Below, in pieces: positions 1 through 7,041 of a DNA stretch of 36,890 bases (position 1 is the stretch's first letter; each line of letters starts with the position of its first letter). Origin of the DNA: Lachnospiraceae bacterium. Its GTDB lineage: Bacteria; Bacillota; Clostridia; Lachnospirales; Lachnospiraceae. The DNA is taken from the NCBI GenBank assembly GCA_900770785.1, contig CAAGLJ010000013.1, forward strand, positions 1 to 36,890. The letters are read 5' to 3'. Below the pieces are notes generated by a model that was not told the origin of the DNA, searched no databases, and was given only the letters and a program-made list of their open reading frames with translations. A program made the position numbers and the translations under genes.

Positions 1-70
1 AAATAACAAAACGGCCCCCGCAGGAGCCGCTCGGGTTACGGGCTTCTCAAGTTTCCGTAACTCATTCACT
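1..70 (-). ncRNA. Putative short structured RNA (leftward)
   Basis: Downstream of a near-consensus leftward promoter (77-105) lies about 70 nt that can form two hairpins. The first pairs GTTACGG with CCGTAAC (35-41 with 55-61 on the plus strand). The second is a GC-rich hairpin at about 11-30 followed on the minus strand by GTTTTGTTATTT, which looks like an intrinsic terminator. No start codon with a Shine-Dalgarno site and a worthwhile ORF is seen in between. I read it as a small RNA or a terminated leader; it may continue past the left window edge, in which case the hairpins would be an attenuator for a gene outside. I do not recognise an Rfam family. Confidence 0.4.
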
Positions 71-76
71 ACGGGC

Positions 77-105
77 AGTATAAGGCATTCTGAACAGAAT
101 GTCAA
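77..105 (-). promoter_or_regulatory. Sigma-A promoter with symmetric operator in the spacer
   Basis: On the minus strand TTGACA (100-105) is followed after exactly 17 bp by TATACT (77-82). The spacer holds an inverted repeat, CATTCTG/CAGAATG (86-92 and 95-101), separated by 2 bp, which is well placed for a repressor that blocks polymerase. The expected transcript starts near position 70 and reads leftward. Confidence 0.6.
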
Positions 106-159
106 ATGCTTTTTGGTAGTGATGATATATGATATGCAACTCTTGAGATAATTATAACA

Positions 160-173
160 AGAACAACTGTTCT
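160..173. promoter_or_regulatory. Possible LexA (SOS) box
   Basis: The palindrome AGAACAACTGTTCT has the GAAC-N4-GTTC form of the Gram-positive LexA operator. On the minus strand it lies inside the 17-bp spacer of a possible promoter, TTGTTT...TATAAT (-10 at 151-156), so it would govern a leftward transcript; it could also govern the small rightward ORF at 248. The outer bases differ from the strongest CGAAC...GTTCG form, so this is only a candidate. Confidence 0.35.
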
Positions 174-247
174 AAACAAGAAGAATGTGATTGAAGTGGG
201 GGTGGAAATTATTCAGAGCATGTATTGCTGAATGGCAGGAACCCTAT

Positions 248-409
248 ATGGAACGATTAGTGAAAGAATATATTGATATGTTGAATGGAACCGGAAATGC
301 CTCGGATAGGTTCCGTTTTCCTGTATTTTTCAATGATCAGGAGTTGTACGAAACTGATTGGGACAACGAAAGTACAGTTGAGCAGGTTGCAGGCTGGAGC
401 AGGACATAA
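248..409 (+). CDS. Small hypothetical protein or gene remnant
   Basis: This 53-codon frame begins at an ATG with AGGAA six bases upstream. The same frame is open back to a TTG at 191 (72 codons), but that start has no good ribosome site. The product is acidic (ends near TDWDNESTVEQVAGW), has no signal peptide or membrane segment, and I do not recognise a family. A rho-independent terminator follows at 462-494, consistent with a real short transcript. It could equally be the tail of a decayed gene. An SOS-box-like site lies about 75 bp upstream. Confidence 0.3.
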   Translation: MERLVKEYIDMLNGTGNASDRFRFPVFFNDQELYETDWDNESTVEQVAGWSRT

Positions 410-461
410 AAAGACTGCTGCATCCGAAAGAAGGATTCTCTGGATACAACAGTCCGTTTGC

Positions 462-494
462 GTAACCGCCGTGTTTCTTTACGGTTACCTTTTT
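462..494 (+). terminator. Rho-independent terminator
   Basis: GTAACCG (462-468) pairs with CGGTTAC (482-488), followed by CTTTTT. It would end rightward transcription from the small ORF region. Between it and 605 I see nothing coding. Confidence 0.5.
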
Positions 495-604
495 CATTAA
501 TTCATTAAACTGTCTGCTTATTCGTACTAAACAAAAAAAGAAATAAATCCTTACATTTATATAATAGAAAAGGCACATCGTATTAATGATTAAGAGGCTG
601 CATA

Positions 605-634
605 AGAAGGCTTCTTAAAAAAGAAGAAGGCTTC
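605..634 (-). terminator. Terminator downstream of the cold-shock gene
   Basis: Directly after the stop codon, the minus strand carries two copies of the near-palindrome AAGAAGCCTTCTT separated by a CTTTTTT run. The first copy can form a short hairpin followed by the T run, and the two copies can also pair with each other. Confidence 0.45.
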
Positions 635-835
635 TTATAATTTTACTACGTTAACCGCCTGAGGTCCTTTTTCTCCGTTGATTACTTCGTATTCTACTTC
701 AGCACCTTCTTCTAAGGATTTGAACCCATCCATTACCAGGCCGGAGTAGTGAACGAATACGTCATTTCCTGCTTCGTCAGAGATAAAGCCGTAGCCTTTT
801 TGGTTGTTAAACCATTTTACTGTACCTTTGTTCAT
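635..835 (-). CDS. cspA: Cold-shock protein (CspA/CspB family)
   Basis: A 66-residue single-domain OB-fold protein that binds single-stranded RNA/DNA and acts as an RNA chaperone in the cytoplasm. It opens with MNKGTVKWFNNQKGYGFI, which contains the RNP1-type motif KGYGFI, followed by DVFVHYSG (RNP2-type), and ends with GPQAVNVVKL, all typical of the family at its usual length. I chose the ATG at 835 because GGAGGA lies six to seven bases upstream; an in-frame TTG at 850 overlaps that ribosome site and is unlikely. The gene is monocistronic, with a hairpin/T-run behind it, and is divergent from the aminotransferase gene. A weak promoter, TTTACT-17-TATTCT (-10 at 883-888), would give a 5' UTR of about 40 nt, short for a cold-inducible csp leader. 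Confidence 0.96.
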   Translation of the reverse strand: MNKGTVKWFNNQKGYGFISDEAGNDVFVHYSGLVMDGFKSLEEGAEVEYEVINGEKGPQAVNVVKL

Positions 836-943
836 TGCAAAGTCCTCCAAATAAAAATATAAGTTGTTCTTACAACAGAATCAGAATAGCACAGTATTTT
901 AGAAAAGTAAAGGAGAAAAGTAGCATAAATCTTCGTTCAGTTG

Positions 944-972
944 TTGACTTTTTTGATAATTCGGAGAATAAT
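944..972 (+). promoter_or_regulatory. Promoter of the aminotransferase gene
   Basis: TTGACT (944-949), a 17-bp spacer and AATAAT (967-972) form a good sigma-A promoter about 45 bp before the ATG. The short leader leaves no room for a T-box or other large riboswitch. Confidence 0.55.
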
Positions 973-1017
973 GGAAACGAATAAAAAATTTGAGACAGAA
1001 CAGGAGTGTGAACTAAA

Positions 1018-2088
1018 ATGTTGACAATCAGATATGAGAAAACAACCAATCCCAAGCCTCTGCCAAAACCGGAAGATGACTTGACTTTTGGGACTATTTT
1101 TACAGATCATATGTTTATTATGGATTATGAGGAGGGGAAGGGCTGGTATGACCCAAGAATCGTACCCTATGCCCCCATCTCTTTACAGCCTTCTGCTATG
1201 GTATTCCATTACGGACAGGAAATGTTTGAGGGTCTGAAGGCCTACAAGGCGGAGGATGGAAGAACGCTTTTGTTTCGTCCGGATCAGAATATAGAACGTG
1301 CCAATAATACCAACAAAAGAATCTGTATACCCACTATCCCTGAGGAGGATTTTTTACAGGCAATTAAGGAAACGGTAAAGATGGACGAGGCATGGATTCC
1401 CACTAAACCGGGAACGTCTCTTTATATCCGACCCTTTATTATTGCAACGGATCCTTTCCTGGGAGTAAGACCCTCCAATACATATAAGTTTATGATTATC
1501 CTCTCTCCTGTAGGTGCTTATTATCCAGAGGGGCTGAATCCGGTGAAAATCTGGATTGAAGACGAGTATGTGAGAGCGGTACGGGGCGGTCTTGGAGAGG
1601 CCAAGGCAGGGGCCAATTATGTGGCCAGTCTGAAAGCTCAGGTGAAGGCTCATGATGCAGGCTACTCACAGGTACTCTGGCTGGATGGTGTGGAGAGAAA
1701 ATACATAGAAGAAGTGGGGGCAATGAATATCTTTTTCAAAATAAATGGTGTGGTAGTTACCCCCATGCTCAATGGAAGTATCCTGCCCGGTGTTACCAGA
1801 AGCAGCTGCATAGAATTGTGCAGGGCCTGGGGATATCCGGTGGAGGAGAGAAGGATTTCGGCAAAGGAGCTTTTTGATGCAGCTTTGAACGGTTCCCTGG
1901 AAGAGGTTTGGGGTACCGGTACAGCAGCCGTTATTTCTCCTGTTGGTCATCTCAGAGAAGGGGATATGGACGTAGAGATTGCCGGTGGTGGAATCGGACC
2001 TTTAAGCCAGAGACTGTATGATACCATAACCGGAATTCAGCTGGGGAAAGTTGAAGGTCCCAAAGGCTGGGTTGTAGAGATAGAGTAA
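1018..2088 (+). CDS. ilvE: Branched-chain amino-acid aminotransferase
   Basis: A 356-residue class IV PLP-dependent aminotransferase that transfers amino groups between glutamate and the 2-oxo acids of leucine, isoleucine and valine in the cytoplasm. Length and sequence fit the type II (eukaryote/Firmicute BCAT2-like) form. The motif FHYGQEMFEGLKAYK (about 63-77), the arginine-rich region SLYIRPFIIATD (134-145), the PLP-lysine motif GEAKAGANY (Lys196) and the late motifs VEEVGAMNIFF-like and GTGTAAVISPVG are all intact. AGGAG stands about ten bases before the ATG. It has its own promoter and is followed by a hairpin without a T run, so it is probably a single-gene unit. No other ilv or leu gene is adjacent. 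Confidence 0.96.
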   Translation: MLTIRYEKTTNPKPLPKPEDDLTFGTIFTDHMFIMDYEEGKGWYDPRIVPYAPISLQPSAMVFHYGQEMFEGLKAYKAEDGRTLLFRPDQNIERANNTNKRICIPTIPEEDFLQAIKETVKMDEAWIPTKPGTSLYIRPFIIATDPFLGVRPSNTYKFMIILSPVGAYYPEGLNPVKIWIEDEYVRAVRGGLGEAKAGANYVASLKAQVKAHDAGYSQVLWLDGVERKYIEEVGAMNIFFKINGVVVTPMLNGSILPGVTRSSCIELCRAWGYPVEERRISAKELFDAALNGSLEEVWGTGTAAVISPVGHLREGDMDVEIAGGGIGPLSQRLYDTITGIQLGKVEGPKGWVVEIE

Positions 2089-2116
2089 AAGGCAGAGAAT
2101 ATAGAGGAAGAAGTAG

Positions 2117-2153
2117 GAACAGGCAGGTCAACCTGAGGGTGGCCTGCCTGTTC
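2117..2153 (+). terminator. Hairpin after ilvE
   Basis: GAACAGGCAGG (2117-2127) pairs perfectly with CCTGCCTGTTC (2143-2153). There is no T run after it, so it may be a weak terminator or a 3'-end stabiliser rather than a standard intrinsic terminator. Confidence 0.4.
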
Positions 2154-2171
2154 AGGCTACTGAAGGAATCT

Positions 2172-2199
2172 TTGATTCGCGGACGTTTACTGGTATAAA
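2172..2199 (+). promoter_or_regulatory. Probable promoter of sbcDC
   Basis: TTGATT (2172-2177), a 16-bp spacer and an extended -10, TGGTATAAA (TATAAA at 2194-2199), lie just before the sbcD ribosome site. Confidence 0.4.
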
Positions 2200-2221
2200 A
2201 CGCTTTGGAGGGGAGAGGAAA

Positions 2222-3355
2222 ATGAAATTTGTCCATATATCGGATTTACATCTGGGAAAGAAACTGCACCAGCTTTCTTTATTGGAGGATCAAAGGTATA
2301 TTTTAAAAGAAATAATCAATATTGTAGAAAGAGAGCAGGCAGACGGAATTCTTATTGCAGGTGATATTTATGATAAGATATATCCTTCGGCGGAGGCAGT
2401 GGCTTTGTTCGATTCATTTTTAGTGGAACTGGCAAAGGCGGGGAGAAAAATTTTTGTCATCAGTGGAAACCATGATTCTCCCGAAAGAATTGCCTTTTTG
2501 GGAAGGCTGACCAGTCTGGCGGGAGTCTATCTTTCTCCGGTTTATAACGGACAAATAGACAGGATTACTCTGGAGGACGAGTTTGGCCCCCTTAATCTTT
2601 TTCTCCTGCCATTTATTAAACCGGTTCATGTACGCCATTTTTACCCGGAGGAAGAAATTTCCGACTATACGCAGGCAATTCAGCTTATTATCAGGCAGAT
2701 GAGACTGGATAAAGGAGAGCGTAATCTACTGGTGGCACATCAGTTTGTCACAGGAGCCATAAGAAGTGAATCAGAGGAAATATCGGTGGGAGGGCTGGAC
2801 AATGTGGCAGCTGGGGTGTTTAAGGACTTTGACTATGTGGCGCTGGGACATCTCCACCGTCCTCAAAGTGTTACAGAAAAGAAGATCCGCTACTCCGGTA
2901 CTCCGCTGAAATATTCTTTTTCGGAGAGTGAAGATAATAAATCCATAACCATTGTGGAACTGAAGGAAAAGGGAAGGGTGGAAATAAATACGGCAGCTTT
3001 GTCTCCCTTAAGGGATGTGGTTAAGCTGCAGGGCACTTTTTTACAGCTTATGGAAAGAGGTCAGAAAGAGAAAACAGAAGACTATGTTCAGATTACCCTG
3101 TGGGATGAAGAGGATATACCCAACGCTTTCGGCAGACTGGCACTGGTCTATCCGGGACTTTTGCATTTGGAATACGATAATATGCGTACCAGACAAAGCA
3201 GGGAAGTAAGGGTGCGAAAGGAGCATGCGGGGCTGTCACCCAGAGAGCTGTTTGCCGGCTTTTATGAGGAGATGAATAATCAGCCTTTAACAGAGAAGCA
3301 ACTGGATTATCTGGAGGAAAAGATGGAGGCCATCTGGAAAGGAGAAATATCATGA
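2222..3355 (+). CDS. sbcD: SbcD nuclease subunit (Mre11 family)
   Basis: A 377-residue calcineurin-like metallophosphoesterase, the nuclease half of the SbcCD complex that cuts hairpins and protein-blocked DNA ends during replication and repair. Metal-binding motifs are present in order: SDLHLGK (Asp8, His10), GDIYDK (Asp48), SGNHDS, VAHQF and GHLHRPQ. The C-terminal part holds the capping region that contacts SbcC. The ribosome site GGAGGGGAG precedes the ATG. Its stop overlaps the sbcC start as ATGA, indicating translational coupling and equal synthesis of the two subunits. Confidence 0.96.
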   Translation: MKFVHISDLHLGKKLHQLSLLEDQRYILKEIINIVEREQADGILIAGDIYDKIYPSAEAVALFDSFLVELAKAGRKIFVISGNHDSPERIAFLGRLTSLAGVYLSPVYNGQIDRITLEDEFGPLNLFLLPFIKPVHVRHFYPEEEISDYTQAIQLIIRQMRLDKGERNLLVAHQFVTGAIRSESEEISVGGLDNVAAGVFKDFDYVALGHLHRPQSVTEKKIRYSGTPLKYSFSESEDNKSITIVELKEKGRVEINTAALSPLRDVVKLQGTFLQLMERGQKEKTEDYVQITLWDEEDIPNAFGRLALVYPGLLHLEYDNMRTRQSREVRVRKEHAGLSPRELFAGFYEEMNNQPLTEKQLDYLEEKMEAIWKGEIS

Positions 3356-5640
3356 GACCCTTATGCTTAACCATGTCGGCCTTTGGGCCCTATGCAGGTG
3401 AGGTTACTCTGGATTTTCGTGAGCTGGGGGAAAATGGACTGTATTTGATTACGGGAGATACGGGAGCAGGAAAAACAACGATTTTTGATGCCATAACCTA
3501 TGCCCTTTATGGAGAGGCCAGTGGAGACAATCGTAAGGCGGAAATGTTTCGCAGTAAATACGCCCCTCCTCAAAGGCTGTCCTTTGTGGAACTGGTGTTT
3601 TTATGCAAAGGACAGGAATACAGAGTGAAGCGGATTCCCAAATATATGAGACCAAAAGAGCGGGGACAGGGGATGACCACCCAGAATGAGAGTGGTGAAC
3701 TGATTGAGCCGGGAGGAAGGATAACGGCAAAGGCAACCGAGGTAACCAGAAGAATTGCGGAAATCATAGGGGTGGACAGGCAGCAGTTTACCCGGATTGC
3801 CATGATTGCTCAGGGGGATTTTCTGAAGCTTCTTTTAGCCTCAACGGAAGAAAGGATGAAGATATTTCGCCAGATTTTTAATACAGGCAAGTACGAGCTT
3901 CTGCAAATGGAGATAGGAAAAGATTTTCGTAAACTTTATGGGGAATGCGAAGAGCTGCGAAAAAGTATTGCTCAATATATTGAAGGAAGCTATTGCGAAC
4001 AGCAGCATGAGGCCTATTCACAGTGGGAAAAGGCAGTAGAAGGCAGGCTGCCTCTATCTCAGGTAATGGATTTGCTGTCTGCCTTAATCGGAGAGGATGA
4101 AAAAGCAGTTTCCTGTCTGGCAAAGGATCTGATGGAAATAGATTCAGGTATGCAGACATTGGCAGCCAGGGTGAGTGAAGCCAGAAAGAGACAGCAACTG
4201 ACCGCAGAACTGGAAAACAAGCGTATCAGACGAAGCCAGAATGAGGGCAGGCTTGCCAAAGTGGAAGAAGAGTACAGGAAAAGCAAGGGCAAGGCTCCGG
4301 CTTTGGAGGAACTGTCTGAACAAATTGCAAAAGCCGGAGCCAGACTGACTCGTATGGAAGAATTACAGGAAGAGAAAAGGAGACTGGAAGGCCTTCGTTT
4401 AAGCTATGATAAGGCGGTAAGGGAATATCAAATGGGCTGGCAGGAGACTCAGGATATGCGGGCAGAATATCATCATACCGAGCAGGCATTTCTGGATCAT
4501 CAGGCAGGAATTCTTGCCAGAACTTTGGAAGAGGGAAAGCCCTGTCCGGTATGTGGCTCAACGATACATCCAAAACCTGCGGGTATGTCCGGGGAAGCAC
4601 CAACCAAAGAAGAGTGGCAGCAGGCAAAAAAACGGCTGGAACAGAAGGAGGCCAGACTGCTGGAGCTGAATCGGCAGGCTGCCGGACTAAAGGGACAGAT
4701 AGAAGAAAAGGAGAGCAGCTTAAAACCGATTCTGGGAGAAGGGCTGGAGGCACCGGATACAGCAGAGCTGCGGCACAGCCTTCTGCAAATGAAAAAGGAA
4801 AGGGAAGCTCTTCGCAGGGAACTGGAAGAGACAGAAAAAATACGGAATACTCTGGGACAGGAGCAGGCTAGACTGAAAGGTGAAATTCAGGCAATTGAGA
4901 TGCAGATTAAGGATATGCCGGAAGGGAAGCTGGGGCAGCTGGAAGATGAGCAGAGGCAAATCGGTGACCGGAAAAAGGAGATCAGTGCCAGCAGGGAGCG
5001 GGTAGGATGGCGGCTGGAAAAGAATCGTTTTTCTTTGCAGAAAATAGAAGAGAAGGCAGGTATTCTTAAGAAGAAGGAAGCAGACTACGGATGGCTCAAG
5101 GCTCTGCATGATACGGCTAATGGACGGCAGAATGAAAAGGGAAAGATTATGCTGGAAGCCTATGTGCAGATGGCTTATTTTGAACGGATACTGGAACAGG
5201 CTAATCTGCGGCTGGAGGTAATGAGCGGCGGACAGTATACCTTGATTCGTAAAAGGGATACAGAAAATAACCGCAGCCAGTCGGGGCTGGATTTGGAGGT
5301 TATCGACCACTATAATGGTTCCATCCGTCATGTAAAGACACTTTCGGGAGGAGAGGCGTTTAAGGCCTCCCTCTGTCTGGCCCTGGGGCTGGCGGATGAA
5401 ATCCAGGCCTGTAGCGGCGGTGTCCGTCTGGATACCATGTTTGTGGATGAAGGCTTCGGCTCTCTGGATGAGGAGTCCTTGCAGCAGGCCCTGGCGGTGT
5501 TGGGCAGCTTAAGTGAAGGAAACCGGCTGGTAGGAATTATTTCTCATGTGGAAGAATTAAAACAGCGTATTCCCAAACAGATTGTGGTGACCAAGACTAA
5601 AACAGGTTTCAGTAATGCCAAAATTATTAATTGTATTTAG
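3352..5640 (+). CDS. sbcC: SbcC ATPase subunit (Rad50 family), short form
   Basis: An SMC/Rad50-type ATPase that partners SbcD and controls its nuclease by ATP-driven opening and closing. Walker A GDTGAGKTT is at residues 35-43; long heptad coiled coils run from about 180 to 610; a zinc hook CPVC sits at 398-401 between the two arms; the ABC signature LSGGEAFKASL and Walker B/D-loop FVDEGFGSLDEES lie near the C terminus. At 762 residues it is shorter than the roughly 1,050 residues of E. coli SbcC, because the coiled-coil arms are short; all functional motifs are intact. It begins inside the sbcD stop codon. The lipoprotein gene downstream starts 16 bases after its stop. Confidence 0.95.
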   Translation: MRPLCLTMSAFGPYAGEVTLDFRELGENGLYLITGDTGAGKTTIFDAITYALYGEASGDNRKAEMFRSKYAPPQRLSFVELVFLCKGQEYRVKRIPKYMRPKERGQGMTTQNESGELIEPGGRITAKATEVTRRIAEIIGVDRQQFTRIAMIAQGDFLKLLLASTEERMKIFRQIFNTGKYELLQMEIGKDFRKLYGECEELRKSIAQYIEGSYCEQQHEAYSQWEKAVEGRLPLSQVMDLLSALIGEDEKAVSCLAKDLMEIDSGMQTLAARVSEARKRQQLTAELENKRIRRSQNEGRLAKVEEEYRKSKGKAPALEELSEQIAKAGARLTRMEELQEEKRRLEGLRLSYDKAVREYQMGWQETQDMRAEYHHTEQAFLDHQAGILARTLEEGKPCPVCGSTIHPKPAGMSGEAPTKEEWQQAKKRLEQKEARLLELNRQAAGLKGQIEEKESSLKPILGEGLEAPDTAELRHSLLQMKKEREALRRELEETEKIRNTLGQEQARLKGEIQAIEMQIKDMPEGKLGQLEDEQRQIGDRKKEISASRERVGWRLEKNRFSLQKIEEKAGILKKKEADYGWLKALHDTANGRQNEKGKIMLEAYVQMAYFERILEQANLRLEVMSGGQYTLIRKRDTENNRSQSGLDLEVIDHYNGSIRHVKTLSGGEAFKASLCLALGLADEIQACSGGVRLDTMFVDEGFGSLDEESLQQALAVLGSLSEGNRLVGIISHVEELKQRIPKQIVVTKTKTGFSNAKIINCI

Positions 5641-5656
5641 TGGAATGAGAGGAAAG

Positions 5657-6721
5657 ATGAAGAAAAAGGGAAAGTGGTTTCTCGGCTGGCTGCTGATATT
5701 GCTTTGCCTGTCGGGCTGCCGGATAGGAGATAAAAGAATCGTTTTTTATACCGGTTTTGGCAGGAATGAAGTCTTTCGTATTGAGCAGACTTCCTGTACA
5801 TTGCCGGAATTGATGGTTTATTTGACTACCATCCAGTGCAGATATGAAAAGGTATATGGAGAACGGATATGGGAAACCAATCTGGATGGGGTTACCCTGG
5901 AAGAGAATATCAAGGAAATGGTACTGGCCCAGCTTTCTCAGATTAAGGCAATGACTTTGCTGGCGGGAGAGGAGCAGGTGAAGCTGAATGCTGAAGAAGA
6001 GCAGAAGGTAAGGGAGGCAGCAGAAGCCTACTATGGGAGCCTGAATGAAACGGAGATTAAGGCTATGGGAGTAGACCGGGATACGATTCGGCAGCTGTAC
6101 CGGGACTATGCATTAGCCAATAAGGTATATTATTATATTATTAAAGATATTAACCCGGAGGTCAGTGATGATGAGGCAAGAACCATTACCGTAGAGCATA
6201 TTCTGATTAAAACCTATGACCTGGATGAAGAAGGGAATAAACGGGAATTTAGCCAGAGGGAAAAGCAGGAGGCTTACAGCAGAGCCTGTGCGGTATGGGA
6301 AATGGCCCAGGAAGGAAAGGATTTTGCCCGTTTGGCAGACACCTATAATGAGGATACTGAATCCCAGTATTCCTTTCGGAAGGGACAGATGAATGAGGAG
6401 TTTGAAAGGGTTGCCTTCAATCTGGGAAAGGGAGAAATCAGCCAGGTGGTGGAAACGGAATACGGGTATCACATTATCAAGTGCATTACCACCTTTAATC
6501 AGGAGGAAACGGATGCCAATAAGATTCAGATCGTAGAAAAAAAGCGGGAGCAGGTATTCGGTGAACGTTATGCCGGATTTGCCAAGGGACTGGCTAAGGT
6601 TATCAACACCACCCTTTGGGACAGAGTTACCCTTATTCATGATGACAGAGTAGATACAACGGAATTTTTTGAAATCTATGAAGAATACCTGGGTAAACAG
6701 GAGTTTTTTCAGTGGATTTAG
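5657..6721 (+). CDS. Parvulin-type peptidyl-prolyl isomerase lipoprotein (PrsA/SurA-like)
   Basis: A 354-residue predicted lipoprotein likely to act outside the membrane as a foldase for secreted proteins. The N terminus is a signal peptide, MKKKGKWFLGWLLILLCLSGC, with lipobox LSGC. A SurA_N-like helical region follows, then a rotamase domain from about 180 to 275 (TVEHILIKTY ... FARLADTYNED ... VETEYGYHIIKC). I chose the ATG at 5657 because GAGAGG lies four bases upstream and the peptide then begins with the usual Lys-rich segment; ATGs at 5645 and 5615 are in frame. The gene trails sbcDC with a 16-base gap and no terminator, so it is probably co-transcribed. Its functional link to DNA repair is unclear. 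Confidence 0.88.
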   Translation: MKKKGKWFLGWLLILLCLSGCRIGDKRIVFYTGFGRNEVFRIEQTSCTLPELMVYLTTIQCRYEKVYGERIWETNLDGVTLEENIKEMVLAQLSQIKAMTLLAGEEQVKLNAEEEQKVREAAEAYYGSLNETEIKAMGVDRDTIRQLYRDYALANKVYYYIIKDINPEVSDDEARTITVEHILIKTYDLDEEGNKREFSQREKQEAYSRACAVWEMAQEGKDFARLADTYNEDTESQYSFRKGQMNEEFERVAFNLGKGEISQVVETEYGYHIIKCITTFNQEETDANKIQIVEKKREQVFGERYAGFAKGLAKVINTTLWDRVTLIHDDRVDTTEFFEIYEEYLGKQEFFQWI

Positions 6722-6772
6722 AAAAATTTAAGATTTATTAAATCCAGTAAAATCAAGGGATCAGGCAGGTTA

Positions 6773-6799
6773 TTAGCACTCAATGTGATTGAGTGCTAA
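6773..6799 (+). promoter_or_regulatory. CIRCE operator (HrcA binding site)
   Basis: TTAGCACTC-N9-GAGTGCTAA is a perfect match to the CIRCE element recognised by the heat-shock repressor HrcA. It ends 7 bp before the -35 of the htpG promoter, so HrcA binding here would occlude polymerase. Classical CIRCE targets are groESL and hrcA-grpE-dnaK; here the only gene downstream is htpG. Confidence 0.95.
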
Positions 6800-6806
6800 T
6801 TTCTTG

Positions 6807-6835
6807 TTGACTTTTATTTTAAGGAAGATTAAAAT
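6807..6835 (+). promoter_or_regulatory. htpG promoter
   Basis: TTGACT (6807-6812), a 17-bp spacer and TAAAAT (6830-6835) form a good vegetative promoter directly after CIRCE. It gives an unusually long leader of about 200 nt before the htpG start. Confidence 0.65.
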
Positions 6836-6857
6836 GTGTATTAAAGATTAGGACAGC

Positions 6858-6918
6858 AAAAATATGGACAATGGTCTTTTGCAAGCGTGCTTGCATAAAG
6901 ACCATTGGACATATTTTT
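6858..6918 (+). repeat. Long hairpin in the htpG leader
   Basis: Two arms of about 22 nt (AAAAATATGGACAATGGTCT and its near-complement ending ATATTTTT) flank an inner perfect inverted repeat TGCAAG/CTTGCA. There are only two adjacent mismatches in the outer arms. A further small hairpin, ATTGGA-GAA-TCCAAT, follows at 6919-6933. Confidence 0.75.
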
Positions 6919-6940
6919 ATTGGAGAATCCAATACAGCGA

Positions 6941-7013
6941 GAAAATCGGAAGGATTTTCGAGCTGCAGTCCGTCGGTGGCAGGGAGGAAAATCGGAAGGA
7001 TTTTCGAGCTGCA
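6941..7013 (+). repeat. Two exact 27-bp direct repeats with internal hairpins
   Basis: A 27-bp unit occurs at 6941-6967 and 6987-7013 without a mismatch, 46 bp apart start to start. Each unit contains GAAAATC-GGAAG-GATTTTC, a small hairpin whose loop GGAAG resembles a ribosome-binding core. The second copy ends seven bases before the purine-rich htpG ribosome site. Confidence 0.85.
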
Positions 7014-7041
7014 ATAAAGAAAGGAAAGGAATGTGATAAAA

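Noticed and set aside
850..1017. T-box or leucine-responsive leader upstream of ilvE
   Set aside because: The promoter lies only about 45 bp from the start, leaving no room for a T-box; no T-box core sequence is seen.
4720..5331. 203-codon minus-strand ORF within sbcC
   Set aside because: It is a shadow of the coiled-coil coding region and lacks a start signal.
6941..7013. CRISPR-like direct repeats
   Set aside because: There are only two units, the spacer is 19 bp, and no cas genes are near; the units are hairpins in the htpG leader.
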